NCBI GenBank assembly: GCA_002401775.2
Contig: NVUB02000190.1
Location: 1 to 34,097 of the forward strand
Reading direction: 5' to 3'
Length of the DNA stretch: 34,097 nucleotides
Origin: Ectothiorhodospiraceae bacterium
Lineage (GTDB): Bacteria > Pseudomonadota > Gammaproteobacteria > SZUA-152
Below, piece after piece: positions 1 to 6,553 of this stretch (positions are counted from its first letter, which is position 1; every line of letters begins with the position of its first letter). Position numbers and translations under genes: made by a program. The notes under the pieces were generated by a model, which was not told the origin of the DNA, did not search any database, and saw only the letters and a list, made by a program, of their open reading frames with translations.

Positions 1-126
1 GATCCAGAAGTGTTCTTTTTCCTGGTCGATGATGTCTTCGCGCAACAGTACTTTTTGCATGATGGCGTAGACGTCTTCGGAGTTTATAATTTGGGTTTTT
101 TGTTCGTCTGTGAGTTCGATGTTCAT
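1..126 (-). CDS. RadC/JAB-domain family protein, N-terminal fragment cut by window edge
   Basis: The first 42 residues of a minus-strand gene are present, starting at the ATG at 126-124 (MNIELTDEQKTQ...) and running off the left edge. The segment EDVYAIMQKVLLREDIIDQE followed by KEHFWI resembles the N-terminal lead-in of RadC-like JAB/MPN proteins, where a phrase of this kind precedes the metal-binding HxHPSG region. That catalytic region is outside the window, so the assignment rests on the lead-in alone. RadC-like genes are often found in genomic islands, which fits the repeat-rich, unusual DNA next to it. No strong Shine-Dalgarno sequence is seen upstream of the ATG. The family call is from memory of the family and is moderate; the reading frame itself is open throughout. 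Confidence 0.6.
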   Translation of the reverse strand, partial: MNIELTDEQKTQIINSEDVYAIMQKVLLREDIIDQEKEHFWI

Positions 127-265
127 GGGCTTTTGGGTATATGTTGTTTTTGTCAGCTGGCCGTTACACGTAGCTGGATATATTAAGGGCACAGCGTTAG
201 CTACAGTGAGCTACGGAGATTAGCATATTTATGTTACGTGCCCTATTTTCTGGCTTCTTCTGGGG

Positions 266-302
266 TCAGTAAGGTTCGGTGTTGGCTGGTGTTTCGGTGG
301 TG
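266..302. repeat. Direct repeat, left copy (partner 967-1003)
   Basis: By eye about 29 of 37 positions match the copy at 967-1003. Both contain cagt-aggttcggtg, then tgtttcgg and ggtg. The two copies are 701 bp apart and bracket the frameshifted exported-protein gene. This could be a recombination footprint or a cassette boundary. Confidence 0.55.
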
Positions 303-322
303 TTTCGGTGGTGGTTGGGTTG

Positions 323-332
323 GTTAACTGGC
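323..332. repeat. 10-bp inverted repeat, left arm (gttaactggc)
   Basis: The exact reverse complement, gccagttaac, lies at 916-925. The pair encloses the coding region at 336-901, with the left arm just past the stop codon and the right arm just before the start codon. Confidence 0.6.
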
Positions 333-335
333 AGA

Positions 336-794
336 CTATCGAGATGCCGCACAGTTTGTGAACTCGCTTAATGACGTAATCCAGGCAGATGCTGCATCAA
401 AAGGTTCAATCAAATGGGGTGCCTCTGGTTCGATGAACACCTTCATTCCATACGCAATCATGTACATGGAGAAATAGCTTGGAGGGCCAATTGCCTCCAT
501 GTGCTGGCAGATCTCTCCATGCCTAGGACTGTCCGGAGATAGCGCCTCAATAGCCAGAAACATATCCTGCATCTTCTCCGGCGGTTGGCCGTCGAAAGTC
601 TTGGAAAACAGCGCCTGCCGAGCCGCATGTGCCGACTTATCAACAACGCGCCTCGTATCGAAATCGATGAACGCAGACGCAATCAGCACAAGTGCGGCTG
701 CATCGTCATAGCGCTTCTTCTTCACGCAATGTAGCGCACCTGCTGCGACGTCGGCAGCAGTCGATAGGCTGTAACATCTTCCGCTGCGATGCAC
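336..794 (-). CDS. Hypothetical protein, likely 3' portion of a frameshifted exported-protein gene
   Basis: A 152-aa minus-strand open frame of unknown function. It is rich in Ala, Asp and Phe, with a helical, TPR-like stretch (KKKRYDDAAALVLIASAF). The nominal start (MHRSGRC...) has no convincing ribosome-binding site. Another frame just upstream (722-901) has a clear signal-peptide-like start, and the two frames overlap over 722-794. The simplest reading is one gene whose frame is broken between about 794 and 722; the true protein would then be secreted and roughly 185-190 aa. Base composition looks more GC-rich than the flanks, consistent with transfer. I do not recognise the family. Alternatives are a genuine short gene starting at 794, or a sequencing error. 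Confidence 0.45.
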   Translation of the reverse strand: MHRSGRCYSLSTAADVAAGALHCVKKKRYDDAAALVLIASAFIDFDTRRVVDKSAHAARQALFSKTFDGQPPEKMQDMFLAIEALSPDSPRHGEICQHMEAIGPPSYFSMYMIAYGMKVFIEPEAPHLIEPFDAASAWITSLSEFTNCAASR

Positions 795-901
795 TCAATC
801 GGCCTCTCGGCACGCAGCGCGTCGGCGTTGCTGAAAGAGGTGATCTGCGCGGTAACCATCGCAGAGACGCTGAGAAAATCTGCAATGATAATCGGCTTCA
901 T
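722..901 (-). pseudogene. 5' portion of the frameshifted exported-protein gene (signal peptide)
   Basis: An ATG at 901-899, preceded by a G-rich ribosome-binding-like run (ggggg, about 6 bases upstream), opens a 59-codon frame. It begins with MKPIIIADFLSVSAMVTAQI and then a short polar stretch ending near NADA, which looks like a signal peptide. The frame stops at 722. The 336-794 frame overlaps it and continues with a protein-like sequence. A single-base indel in the overlap would fuse the two, so I treat this as the broken 5' end of the same gene. Confidence 0.45.
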
Positions 902-915
902 CTAGTAACCCCCGA

Positions 916-925
916 GCCAGTTAAC
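916..925. repeat. 10-bp inverted repeat, right arm (gccagttaac)
   Basis: Exact reverse complement of 323-332. It sits about 15 bp upstream of the ATG at 901 on the minus strand. Confidence 0.6.
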
Positions 926-976
926 GCCAAGTTTACCGGCGCGCGTAAGCGCGTCCGAGCAAGAAATCAGTTAGGT
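919..976 (-). other. Possible integron attC-like recombination site (weak)
   Basis: Read on the minus strand, 976-970 is ACCTAAC, which fits the R'' consensus RYYYAAC. The stretch ends with GTTAACT at 925-919, which matches the R' consensus GTTRRRY at six of seven positions. Between them is an imperfect GC-rich hairpin around GGACGCG-CTTA-CGCGCGCC. Total length is 58 bp, inside the range of short attC sites. The L boxes do not pair convincingly and no integrase is visible, so this is only a suggestion. Confidence 0.25.
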
Positions 977-1003
977 TCGGTGGTTGTTGATGTTTCGGCG
1001 GTG
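967..1003. repeat. Direct repeat, right copy (partner 266-302)
   Basis: Second copy of the diverged 37-bp repeat. It abuts the attC-like stretch and precedes the palindrome at 1015-1035. Confidence 0.55.
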
Positions 1004-1014
1004 ACTAGTGGTTT

Positions 1015-1043
1015 GGGCGGGTTTGAAACCCGCCCCTACGGGG
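1015..1043. repeat. REP-like palindrome with possible plus-strand terminator
   Basis: A perfect 7-bp stem (gggcggg 1015-1021, cccgccc 1029-1035) with a tttgaaa loop. It is followed by cccc-tac-gggg (1033-1043) and five T residues at 1044-1048. Similar gggcggg/cccgccc palindromes are common intergenic repeats. The T run could make it a rho-independent terminator for plus-strand transcription, but no plus-strand gene ends here. Confidence 0.45.
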
Positions 1044-1061
1044 TTTTTAACCGCTATTGAC

Positions 1062-1268
1062 TTAAAATGGGATTGATTTGTCATCGACATCTTCATCATA
1101 GGGTACCATTTCACTCATTAAATTAAGAAATACTCCGAGTGATTCGCATAAATTTTTTACAGTTTCACTGTGCATCAATTTCTCTTCAGCCGTTTTTGCT
1201 TTTCCTAGTGCTTTTAAGGTGGCTTCTATTTCTTTTGAAATACCGGTCATTATTTTTTCAGGATCCAT
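1062..1268 (-). CDS. Small hypothetical helical protein (68 aa)
   Basis: MDPEKIMTGISKEIEATLKA... has an excellent Shine-Dalgarno sequence, ggagg, 4 bases before the ATG at 1268, and normal codon use, so it is likely translated. The protein is soluble, with no signal or membrane segment. Two amphipathic helices, rich in Lys/Glu and then in Leu/Met, are followed by an acidic tail (YDEDVDDKSIPF). I do not recognise the family. The nearest minus-strand upstream neighbour is the repeat-rich stretch 1269-1923, so it is probably monocistronic. Its position next to the cassette-like segment could make it accessory. Confidence 0.65.
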   Translation of the reverse strand: MDPEKIMTGISKEIEATLKALGKAKTAEEKLMHSETVKNLCESLGVFLNLMSEMVPYDEDVDDKSIPF

Positions 1269-1384
1269 AATTCCTCCAGTTTATTGTGATTTGAATTATT
1301 CACCGAAATTCCTTTCGACAGTTACTGCCAATCTTTCTGACAGGGGTAAATCTTCCTACAAACCCGCTGAACAAGCAATCACTT

Positions 1385-1525
1385 ATGTTAGCCGTATTGC
1401 TAATGACAACATTTTCTCAAGCTTTTCGGGGTATTGGCTTCAGAAGCATCAGTCGCAGAGATACATTTTCGGCGTCTTTTGAATGCAGGGCATTCTTTTC
1501 TTGTATACCAATTAGTGTGTACTAA
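1385..1525 (+). CDS. 46-aa protein-like remnant, possible phage Icd/Ash-type fragment
   Basis: ATG at 1385 opens a 46-codon frame reading MLAVLLMTTFSQAFRGIGFR, then SISRRDTFSASFECRAFFSC. The combination FxGIGFR...TFSASFExRxFFSC recalls small phage-derived ORFs often annotated as Icd-like or Ash family. The frame is open from about 1295 without an earlier ATG, and no ribosome-binding site is seen. It may be a decayed or non-coding relic rather than a gene. The family comparison is from memory only. Confidence 0.25.
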   Translation: MLAVLLMTTFSQAFRGIGFRSISRRDTFSASFECRAFFSCIPISVY

Positions 1526-1676
1526 TAGTATTTTTTCTATTTTGTTATGGATTGGTGTCGTTTCAGTGGAGGCTGCTAGGTTTGTGTTAGTGCCGCTACT
1601 CGATGCTCCTATGTGCCGGAGCATTCGATTCCGCATTGCAATCAGCCTGCTGTCGTCGGTCGGTAGCGGTCGGGAC

Positions 1677-1699
1677 GTGGGCACAAAATACGTGCCCAC
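1677..1699. repeat. Short hairpin (gtgggcac / gtgcccac)
   Basis: Perfect 8-bp stem with a 7-nt loop (aaaatac). Palindromes of this form are widespread intergenic repeats in proteobacteria. Confidence 0.55.
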
Positions 1700-1745
1700 C
1701 CTACTCGTTATTATTGGGATATTGAGCCGGAGAGAGTCAATACTC

Positions 1746-1788
1746 ACCCTAAGTTGTGCTTCGGGTGGCACGAAGTACAACTTAGGGT
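1746..1788. repeat. Long hairpin, 18-bp stem, 7-nt loop
   Basis: accctaagttgt (1746-1757) pairs with acaacttagggt (1777-1788). After one G-T position, cttcg pairs with cgaag. The loop is ggtggca (1764-1770). There is no following T run, so it is more like a mobile palindrome than a terminator. Confidence 0.7.
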
Positions 1789-1923
1789 TAGCTCCACCGT
1801 TACTGGTTCTGCCCTTGTATGGCTATGATGTCAGAGATGGTAGATGCTTCTTTCTATGAGAAGGTCGGTCGCGGCTGAAACTGCTCCTACGGGTATTGCT
1901 ATATTGTAGGGGCGTTGCCGTTT

Positions 1924-2844
1924 TTATATTTCCATCATCCCTTCTTTTTCATTTTTAGGCATCATGTCTTTTTTCATCATGTCTTCTTTTTTCATTTTGT
2001 CGTGTTTCATGTCTTTTTCTTTTGTGTCTTCATGTGTCATATTTTCTTGCATGGCTTCTTTCTTTTTTTCACTGCCGACTAACATGTCGCCGATGGAGTA
2101 GCGTTTATAGTCTTTGGGCAGGTCGAAGGTGCCTTCTGAGGCTTGCAGGTTTTCGCGGTAATCTTTCATGAAACGCTGGTAGCCGTGCCTGTCCCATTCT
2201 CGGATGGGTAAGCCGTGATCCATATGTTTGGTGGCGTAGAATACATTCAGTGACAGGTCACAGGCGTCCAGTAAGTCTTTGGGGGTGTTTAGTACGGTAG
2301 TGGCATGTTCGCCTGCCAGCACTTGGCGGAATTCACGCATTGCGGCCACTACGTCTGGCATGAAATCTTTGGGCATTGTGACGGCGTCATAACAATGTTT
2401 GCCGTTGGCGTTAAAGAGATAATGTGTGGCTGTTTTTCCTTCAATACTGGGTATGGCGGAGGAAGGTTGGGAGACTTCCTGATAATCCAGTACGATGGGT
2501 GACTCGATGGTGATAGGTTTTTTGCGGATAACCAGAATGGTTTTTTCTTCGGAGGTGACGTTGTATATGGTTTGCTCTGTGCGATTAAATACCATGAAGT
2601 CGGAGGGAGTGCGGGAATCCGACATATGAAGGTAACCTTCATTAATGAACAGGCGCGTGGTGAAGGAACCGTCATCGGCGCTTCGTTCTGTCATTATTAA
2701 TAAGGTACCGGGCTCATTTTTTAATTCTTCTGCGGTCTTGGTGTTTGAGTTTTGCAGGGTGCTACAAGCTGTTATGCTAAGCACTGTGATTAAAGCTGCC
2801 GATTTTAGCAGCGCTGTTTTCCCTTGCTTTACTAACGTCATCAT
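1924..2844 (-). CDS. Lipoprotein with Met/Lys-rich C-terminal tail
   Basis: 306 aa. A basic N-terminus and hydrophobic stretch end in the lipobox SITAC, with the lipidated Cys at residue 27, so the product is a membrane-anchored lipoprotein. The central part (residues ~45-190) is beta-rich (ERSADDGSFTTRLFINEGYL, FMVFNRTEQTIYNV) and recalls LolA-like or DUF4412-type envelope proteins, but I cannot assign a family. The last ~40 residues are low-complexity, alternating Met, Lys, Asp and Glu, with a few His (KDMKHDKMKKEDMMKKDMM). A purine-rich gggaagga precedes the first ATG. A second Met follows immediately, so either could be used. It is monocistronic, with a REP-like element downstream. A metal-binding role for the tail is speculation. 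Confidence 0.75.
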   Translation of the reverse strand: MMTLVKQGKTALLKSAALITVLSITACSTLQNSNTKTAEELKNEPGTLLIMTERSADDGSFTTRLFINEGYLHMSDSRTPSDFMVFNRTEQTIYNVTSEEKTILVIRKKPITIESPIVLDYQEVSQPSSAIPSIEGKTATHYLFNANGKHCYDAVTMPKDFMPDVVAAMREFRQVLAGEHATTVLNTPKDLLDACDLSLNVFYATKHMDHGLPIREWDRHGYQRFMKDYRENLQASEGTFDLPKDYKRYSIGDMLVGSEKKKEAMQENMTHEDTKEKDMKHDKMKKEDMMKKDMMPKNEKEGMMEI

Positions 2845-3064
2845 TCCACTGTTCCTTCCCAGGTTAATTTTTTATACCCTTTTCAAGCAGTATGTTTATT
2901 TGTCATTATTGAATATTGTTTTGTATGTGTTTTACGATGTGTACGTTTTTTTACAAATAGCCTTGTTATTTTTTATCTCTGCATACCTGACATCGGTGAT
3001 CTGAGACTTGATCAATGTGTCTTTTTCGATTCTGTCATTTTCAGGCCAGTCGTTTTCGATGTTG
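2845..3064. other. AT-rich intergenic region
   Basis: Very AT-rich DNA upstream of the lipoprotein gene and downstream of the DUF455 gene. The lipoprotein promoter is expected here, but no box pair is clear enough to place. No gene seen. Confidence 0.4.
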
Positions 3065-3871
3065 CTAACCCGACCCTTCCAAAAATGCTATTTCATTCTC
3101 ACTGAAGCCAGCGGCGATTCTGGCGTCACGATGTATGGCGCCGACGGCACGCCCTTTGCGTACTTTTCCCATGTGTAATTCAAACAGACCCCGAAATGTG
3201 GCGTCTGGTTCCAGATTTCGCTCGGCGCATAAGTAATGGAACCAGCGTGTGCCGATTTCGACGTGCCCTATTTCGTCCTGAAAGATGATTTCCAGTATGG
3301 CAACGGCTTCTTTGTCGCCGCGATCCGCTAACTTTTTACTGATACCCGGAGTAACGTCCAACCCCCGCGCTTCTAACACCCGAGGAACCAATGCCATACG
3401 CACCAAGGGGTCGTCGGCGGTTTTTTGGGCCATTTCCCACAGGCCATTATGGGCATCAAAATCACCGTAGTCATAATCCAGGGATTTCAAATGTGCGCAT
3501 ACCAGTTGGAAATGATAGGCCTCTTCTCCGGCGACTTGCATCCAGTCGTCGTAATACGCTGTTGGCATATCACGAAACCGGTATACGGCGTCCAGTGCGA
3601 GGTTGATGGCGTTAAATTCGATGTGAGCGATGGAATGGATGAGTGCGGCGTGGCCTTCCGGGGTGTGCAGGCTGCGGCGATGTAAATCCCGTGGGGAAAC
3701 CAGCGCTGGTCGCTCGGGTCTGCCTGGGGTAGAAATCGGCGTTACTGGCGCACTGGGCAATACCGGGCCTGTGAAATTTTTCCACTGCGCGGCCAATTCG
3801 CGTGTACGTTTGGCCTTTATGTGGGCATCGCCTTCTGCGATGCATTCTTGTGCTAATGCTAGTAAATCCAT
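3065..3871 (-). CDS. DUF455 ferritin-like protein
   Basis: 268 aa. It matches the COG2833/DUF455 family, whose members have a ferritin-like four-helix fold related to tRNA hydroxylase MiaE. Visible ligand-type motifs are HIEFNAINLALDA (residues ~82-94), GEEAYHF (~115-121), PRVLEARGLD and DEIGHVEIG (~198-206). These Glu and His residues are placed as expected for a di-iron carboxylate site. No signal peptide, so cytoplasmic. The substrate is unknown. It lies just downstream of amrS on the same strand, but 385 bp of repeat-containing DNA separates them, so it likely has its own promoter. A 9-bp tandem repeat lies about 18 bp upstream of the start. Confidence 0.85.
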   Translation of the reverse strand: MDLLALAQECIAEGDAHIKAKRTRELAAQWKNFTGPVLPSAPVTPISTPGRPERPALVSPRDLHRRSLHTPEGHAALIHSIAHIEFNAINLALDAVYRFRDMPTAYYDDWMQVAGEEAYHFQLVCAHLKSLDYDYGDFDAHNGLWEMAQKTADDPLVRMALVPRVLEARGLDVTPGISKKLADRGDKEAVAILEIIFQDEIGHVEIGTRWFHYLCAERNLEPDATFRGLFELHMGKVRKGRAVGAIHRDARIAAGFSENEIAFLEGSG

Positions 3872-3888
3872 ACTAATGTTGGCTCAAT

Positions 3889-3915
3889 GTTGTGACGGTT
3901 GTGTCCGTTGTGTCA
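3889..3915. repeat. 9-bp tandem repeat x3 upstream of DUF455 gene
   Basis: gttgtgacg, gttgtgtcc and gttgtgtca lie head to tail, ending 18 bp before the start codon at 3871. Confidence 0.6.
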
Positions 3916-4090
3916 GTGTTGGCGATTAACGGCATGGGGAAATACATAGGAAAAAATATAGCGGTCTGTTTGATCATTTTCCGTGGATGCGTGAAGCGAA
4001 TCATCATAGTGGGCGGGATTATACCTTATTCATCCGTTTTTACCCCGAGTGACCCAATATCATTAAGTTACGCTGGTTATTCTATTTATT

Positions 4091-4164
4091 GTAGGCTGGG
4101 GTGAGTGTGCAAACCCCAGCACATCGCCAATTATGTTGGGGTTCCTGCGTCACCGCCAACCTAC
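4091..4164. repeat. Imperfect 74-bp palindrome (GTAGGTTGG-type intergenic repeat)
   Basis: The left arm begins gtaggctggggtga and the right arm ends gtcaccgccaacctac. Reverse-complemented, they match at roughly three quarters of positions over 33 bp. This form (GTAGGYTGGGGTGA...CCCAACCTAC) resembles a common dispersed proteobacterial palindrome. Confidence 0.65.
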
Positions 4165-4231
4165 AAAACAACGCATTTTTGTTAACGTAATGACATTGCC
4201 GAGTGTACCCTTTCCCGAATAGCCACTATTG

Positions 4232-4254
4232 ATTCACGACAGTGTGTTGTGAAT
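4232..4254 (-). terminator. Hairpin directly after amrS
   Basis: attcacgaca and tgttgtgaat form a 10-bp stem with one G-T position and a 3-nt loop, two bases past the amrS stop. There is no U run on the minus strand, so terminator function is uncertain. A second small palindrome (aatag-cca-ctatt) follows. Confidence 0.35.
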
Positions 4255-4256
4255 GG

Positions 4257-5345
4257 TTATGCGTAATCCCGCAATTGTACGACCATGCGCCGGGCTCCCC
4301 ACTGCCCTGCTGGGCCATCAAACACACCCGCACAGGGGTGGCCACAGGTTTTGCAATGCCCGTCGTCTGTTAGTTGCCATCCGGTTAGCACGTACCAGTC
4401 CCGGCCCATTAATCGCTCTCCGCACTGCGTACAATAAGTACTCCCGCCGGCGGAATCATGCACGTTTCCGGTATAGGCATAGTGAATGCCATTTTTCACG
4501 GCAATATCCCGTGCGCGGGTCAGTGTGGATGCCGGGGTCTGCGGTTTATCCATCATTTTCCAATCGGGATGGAAGGCCGTGAAGTGCAGTGGCACGTCTG
4601 GCCCGAGTTCGGTGAGAATCCATTGGGTCATTTCTTCAATTTCCTGCTCGGAATCATTTTCACCGGGGATTAATAAGGTGGTGATCTCAAACCAGACGTG
4701 GGTTTCATGCTTGAGGTATTTTAATGTGTCTAGCACGGGCGCTAGATGCCCACCGGTTATTTTGTGGTAAAAACGCTCGGTAAAGGCCTTGAGGTCAACA
4801 TTGGCCGCGTCCATATGCTGATAAAATTCCACACGCGGTTCTTCGCAGATGTACCCTGCGGTGACTGCGACGGATTTGATGCCTTGCTCTCGGCAGGCTT
4901 GGGCAACATCGACGGCATATTCCAGGAAGATCACGGGGTCGTTATAGGTAAAGGCGACGCTGCGGCAGCCCAGCTCCCGCGCGGCTCTCGCGAGGGTTTC
5001 TGGCGCGGCACTGTCGGCCAGAGTGTCCATTTCCCGCGATTTGCTCATGTCCCAGTTTTGGCAAAATTTACAGGCCAAATTGCACCCTGCGGTGCCGAAA
5101 GATAATACCGAGCTGCCGGGTAAAAAGTGGTTGAGGGGTTTTTTTTCAATGGGGTCGACACAAAACCCGCTGGAGCGGCCGTAGGTGGTGAGTACCATTT
5201 GCTCACCCTGCCGGGCGCGCACAAAACACAGCCCCTGTTGCCCGTCGCGCAGCTTACAAAACCGCGGGCACAGATCGCATTGCAGGCGATCATCCTCCAA
5301 GCGATGCCAGTATCGCGCCGGCACGACTGAAGCCGCTGTGTTCAT
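4257..5345 (-). CDS. amrS: AmmeMemoRadiSam system radical SAM protein AmrS
   Basis: 362 aa from the ATG at 5345. The radical SAM cluster motif CNLACKFC (C88, C92, C95) would bind the 4Fe-4S cluster that cleaves S-adenosylmethionine. An N-terminal Cys set (CDLCPRFC, residues 23-30, then GLC at 38-40) and a C-terminal zinc-ribbon-like CTQC...CKTCGHPC are typical of the AmrS/PFL-activating-enzyme-like branch. The substrate is unknown. I chose the internal ATG at 5345 because an aaaggaaaggaaagg run, a strong ribosome-binding region, directly precedes it; the frame stays open back to 5381 (12 more residues). The gene is divergent from amrB and amrA, 294 bp away, and together they make the complete three-gene system. 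Confidence 0.92.
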   Translation of the reverse strand: MNTAASVVPARYWHRLEDDRLQCDLCPRFCKLRDGQQGLCFVRARQGEQMVLTTYGRSSGFCVDPIEKKPLNHFLPGSSVLSFGTAGCNLACKFCQNWDMSKSREMDTLADSAAPETLARAARELGCRSVAFTYNDPVIFLEYAVDVAQACREQGIKSVAVTAGYICEEPRVEFYQHMDAANVDLKAFTERFYHKITGGHLAPVLDTLKYLKHETHVWFEITTLLIPGENDSEQEIEEMTQWILTELGPDVPLHFTAFHPDWKMMDKPQTPASTLTRARDIAVKNGIHYAYTGNVHDSAGGSTYCTQCGERLMGRDWYVLTGWQLTDDGHCKTCGHPCAGVFDGPAGQWGARRMVVQLRDYA

Positions 5346-5360
5346 TTCCTTTCCTTTCCT
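5346..5360 (-). promoter_or_regulatory. Repeated purine-rich ribosome-binding region of amrS
   Basis: On the minus strand, three copies of aaagg (aaaggaaaggaaagg) end two bases before the ATG at 5345. The repeat decides the start choice and is a potential slippage site. Confidence 0.6.
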
Positions 5361-5490
5361 TTTCATGAACGGTAAAGTCAATACTGCCCTGTTAACGAGT
5401 TATCGTCTTGCCGGGCCTGTCCTGGTATGACGAAAGAGAAAATGCAATTTCAGATATCGACTCGTTTCAATCCTACTATGTGCCATATAA

Positions 5491-5520
5491 GCCAGAGCAC
5501 CAGAAGCCAGAGCACCAGAA
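5491..5520. repeat. 15-bp perfect tandem duplication
   Basis: gccagagcaccagaa occurs twice head to tail in the divergent region between amrS and amrB, about 120 bp upstream of amrB. Confidence 0.8.
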
Positions 5521-5639
5521 GTACAGTTAAGTACGCTATGCCGTGCGAAACTTTATTAACGGAACAGCGCTGAAAGTCAGTCGTAAACCACTATACTTTT
5601 GATTATAGATAATCTGGAGGGTTCGGTAGAATTATCACC

Positions 5640-6497
5640 ATGAACCACACACATTCGCTACAGGCACGCGAGCCCGCTGTGGCGGGTACCTTTTACCCGG
5701 ACGATGCCAGGCAATTGCATGATGCCATTGTCGACTATCTTCATTCTGCATCTGTGGCTGAAGCGGCTGAAGCGGTATCGCTGCCAGTACATTCTGCCAC
5801 AAGGTCAACGTCAAAGGTCAGCAATCCCAAGGCGATTATCGCTCCCCACGCGGGCTATATTTATTCTGGGCCGGTGGCGGCCAGTATCTACACGCGCTTA
5901 CTCCCGGTTCGCGAGCAGGTAAAGCGTGTGGTCATTTTAGGGCCTTCTCACCGTGTTGCTTTTAGTGGCTTGGCCACCAGCAGTGCCGATGTCTTTACGA
6001 CACCACTGGGCGACATTTCTCTGGATCGGGCGGCGTTGGATTCCTTGCTTGATTTACCACAGGTGCATTGTCGCGATGAGGCCCATCGGTTGGAACACAG
6101 CGTGGAAGTGCATCTGCCCTTTTTGCAGGAAATCTTCCAGGATTTTCAATTACTACCGTTGGTGGTCGGCGATGCCAGCCCTCCAGAAGTGGCCGAGGTT
6201 CTGGCCAGGCTGTGGGGCGGCCCGGAAACACTTATTGTGATCAGTTCAGACCTTAGCCATTTCCACGATTACAACACCGCCCAGCGCATGGATCCGCACA
6301 CCTCAGATGCGATCGAAAACTTACAGGCCGAGGCTGTACACTCTGAAGATGCCTGTGGTTGTGTGCCCGTTTCCGGTTTGTTGTACCTGGCGCGGGAGCG
6401 ACAGTTACAGGTTGAGACATTGGATTTGCGTAATTCTGGTGATACGGCTGGCCCTCGGGATCGAGTGGTGGGATATGGCGCTTATGCTTTTCACTAA
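5640..6497 (+). CDS. amrB: AmmeMemoRadiSam system MEMO1-like protein AmrB
   Basis: 285 aa, full length for the MEMO1 (COG1355) family. The family hallmarks are in order: REPAVAGTFYP (residues ~10-20), APHAGYIYSGPVAA (~68-81), ILGPSHR (~99-105), EHSVEVHLPFLQ, SSDLSHFHDY and a C-terminal GDTAGPRDRVVGYGAYAF. The conserved His residues and the Cys in DACGCVPVSG correspond to the metal-site region described in human MEMO1. No signal peptide, so cytoplasmic. The start fits the family N-terminus, but the nearest good Shine-Dalgarno (ggagg at 5616-5620) is 19 bases upstream, an unusually long gap. amrA follows 56 bp downstream. The biochemical role of the AmrA/B/S set is unsettled. Confidence 0.9.
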   Translation: MNHTHSLQAREPAVAGTFYPDDARQLHDAIVDYLHSASVAEAAEAVSLPVHSATRSTSKVSNPKAIIAPHAGYIYSGPVAASIYTRLLPVREQVKRVVILGPSHRVAFSGLATSSADVFTTPLGDISLDRAALDSLLDLPQVHCRDEAHRLEHSVEVHLPFLQEIFQDFQLLPLVVGDASPPEVAEVLARLWGGPETLIVISSDLSHFHDYNTAQRMDPHTSDAIENLQAEAVHSEDACGCVPVSGLLYLARERQLQVETLDLRNSGDTAGPRDRVVGYGAYAFH

Positions 6498-6553
6498 CGC
6501 CACTCTCTGACCATTTATCGAATAAAAGTGCATTAACAAAAGCAGGAATCGGT

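Larger units (their letters stand above)
127..335. other. Intergenic DNA with short inverted and tandem repeats
   Basis: No gene is seen here. A 7-bp inverted repeat (agggcac at 186-192, gtgccct at 238-244) encloses a near-duplicated gttagctac/gtgagctac. At 287-308 the 11-bp unit tggtgtttcgg occurs twice in tandem. The stretch 266-302 is a diverged copy of 967-1003 (see repeat entries). Confidence 0.6.
1269..1923. other. Intergenic stretch of palindromic repeats and gene remnants
   Basis: No convincing intact gene. The contents are a short protein-like remnant (1385-1525), an 8-bp hairpin (1677-1699), an 18-bp-stem hairpin (1746-1788) and a REP-like segment near 1863-1893 (ggtcgcggctgaaactgctc). 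Longer open frames on both strands run through the palindromes and are not supported. Confidence 0.6.
3872..4256. other. Intergenic region between DUF455 gene and amrS
   Basis: Contains a 9-bp x3 tandem repeat (3889-3915), a 74-bp palindromic repeat (4091-4164) and a terminator-like hairpin after amrS (4232-4254). No gene seen. Confidence 0.6.

Noticed and set aside
1767-1782. tggcacgaagtacaac as a sigma54 promoter
   Set aside because: It is the loop and right arm of the 1746-1788 hairpin, and the -12 GC is missing at the required spacing.
1400-1859. Overlapping open frames on both strands (1400-1780 minus, 1434-1859 plus)
   Set aside because: They run through hairpins and repeats, lack ribosome-binding sites, and neither shows protein-like composition.
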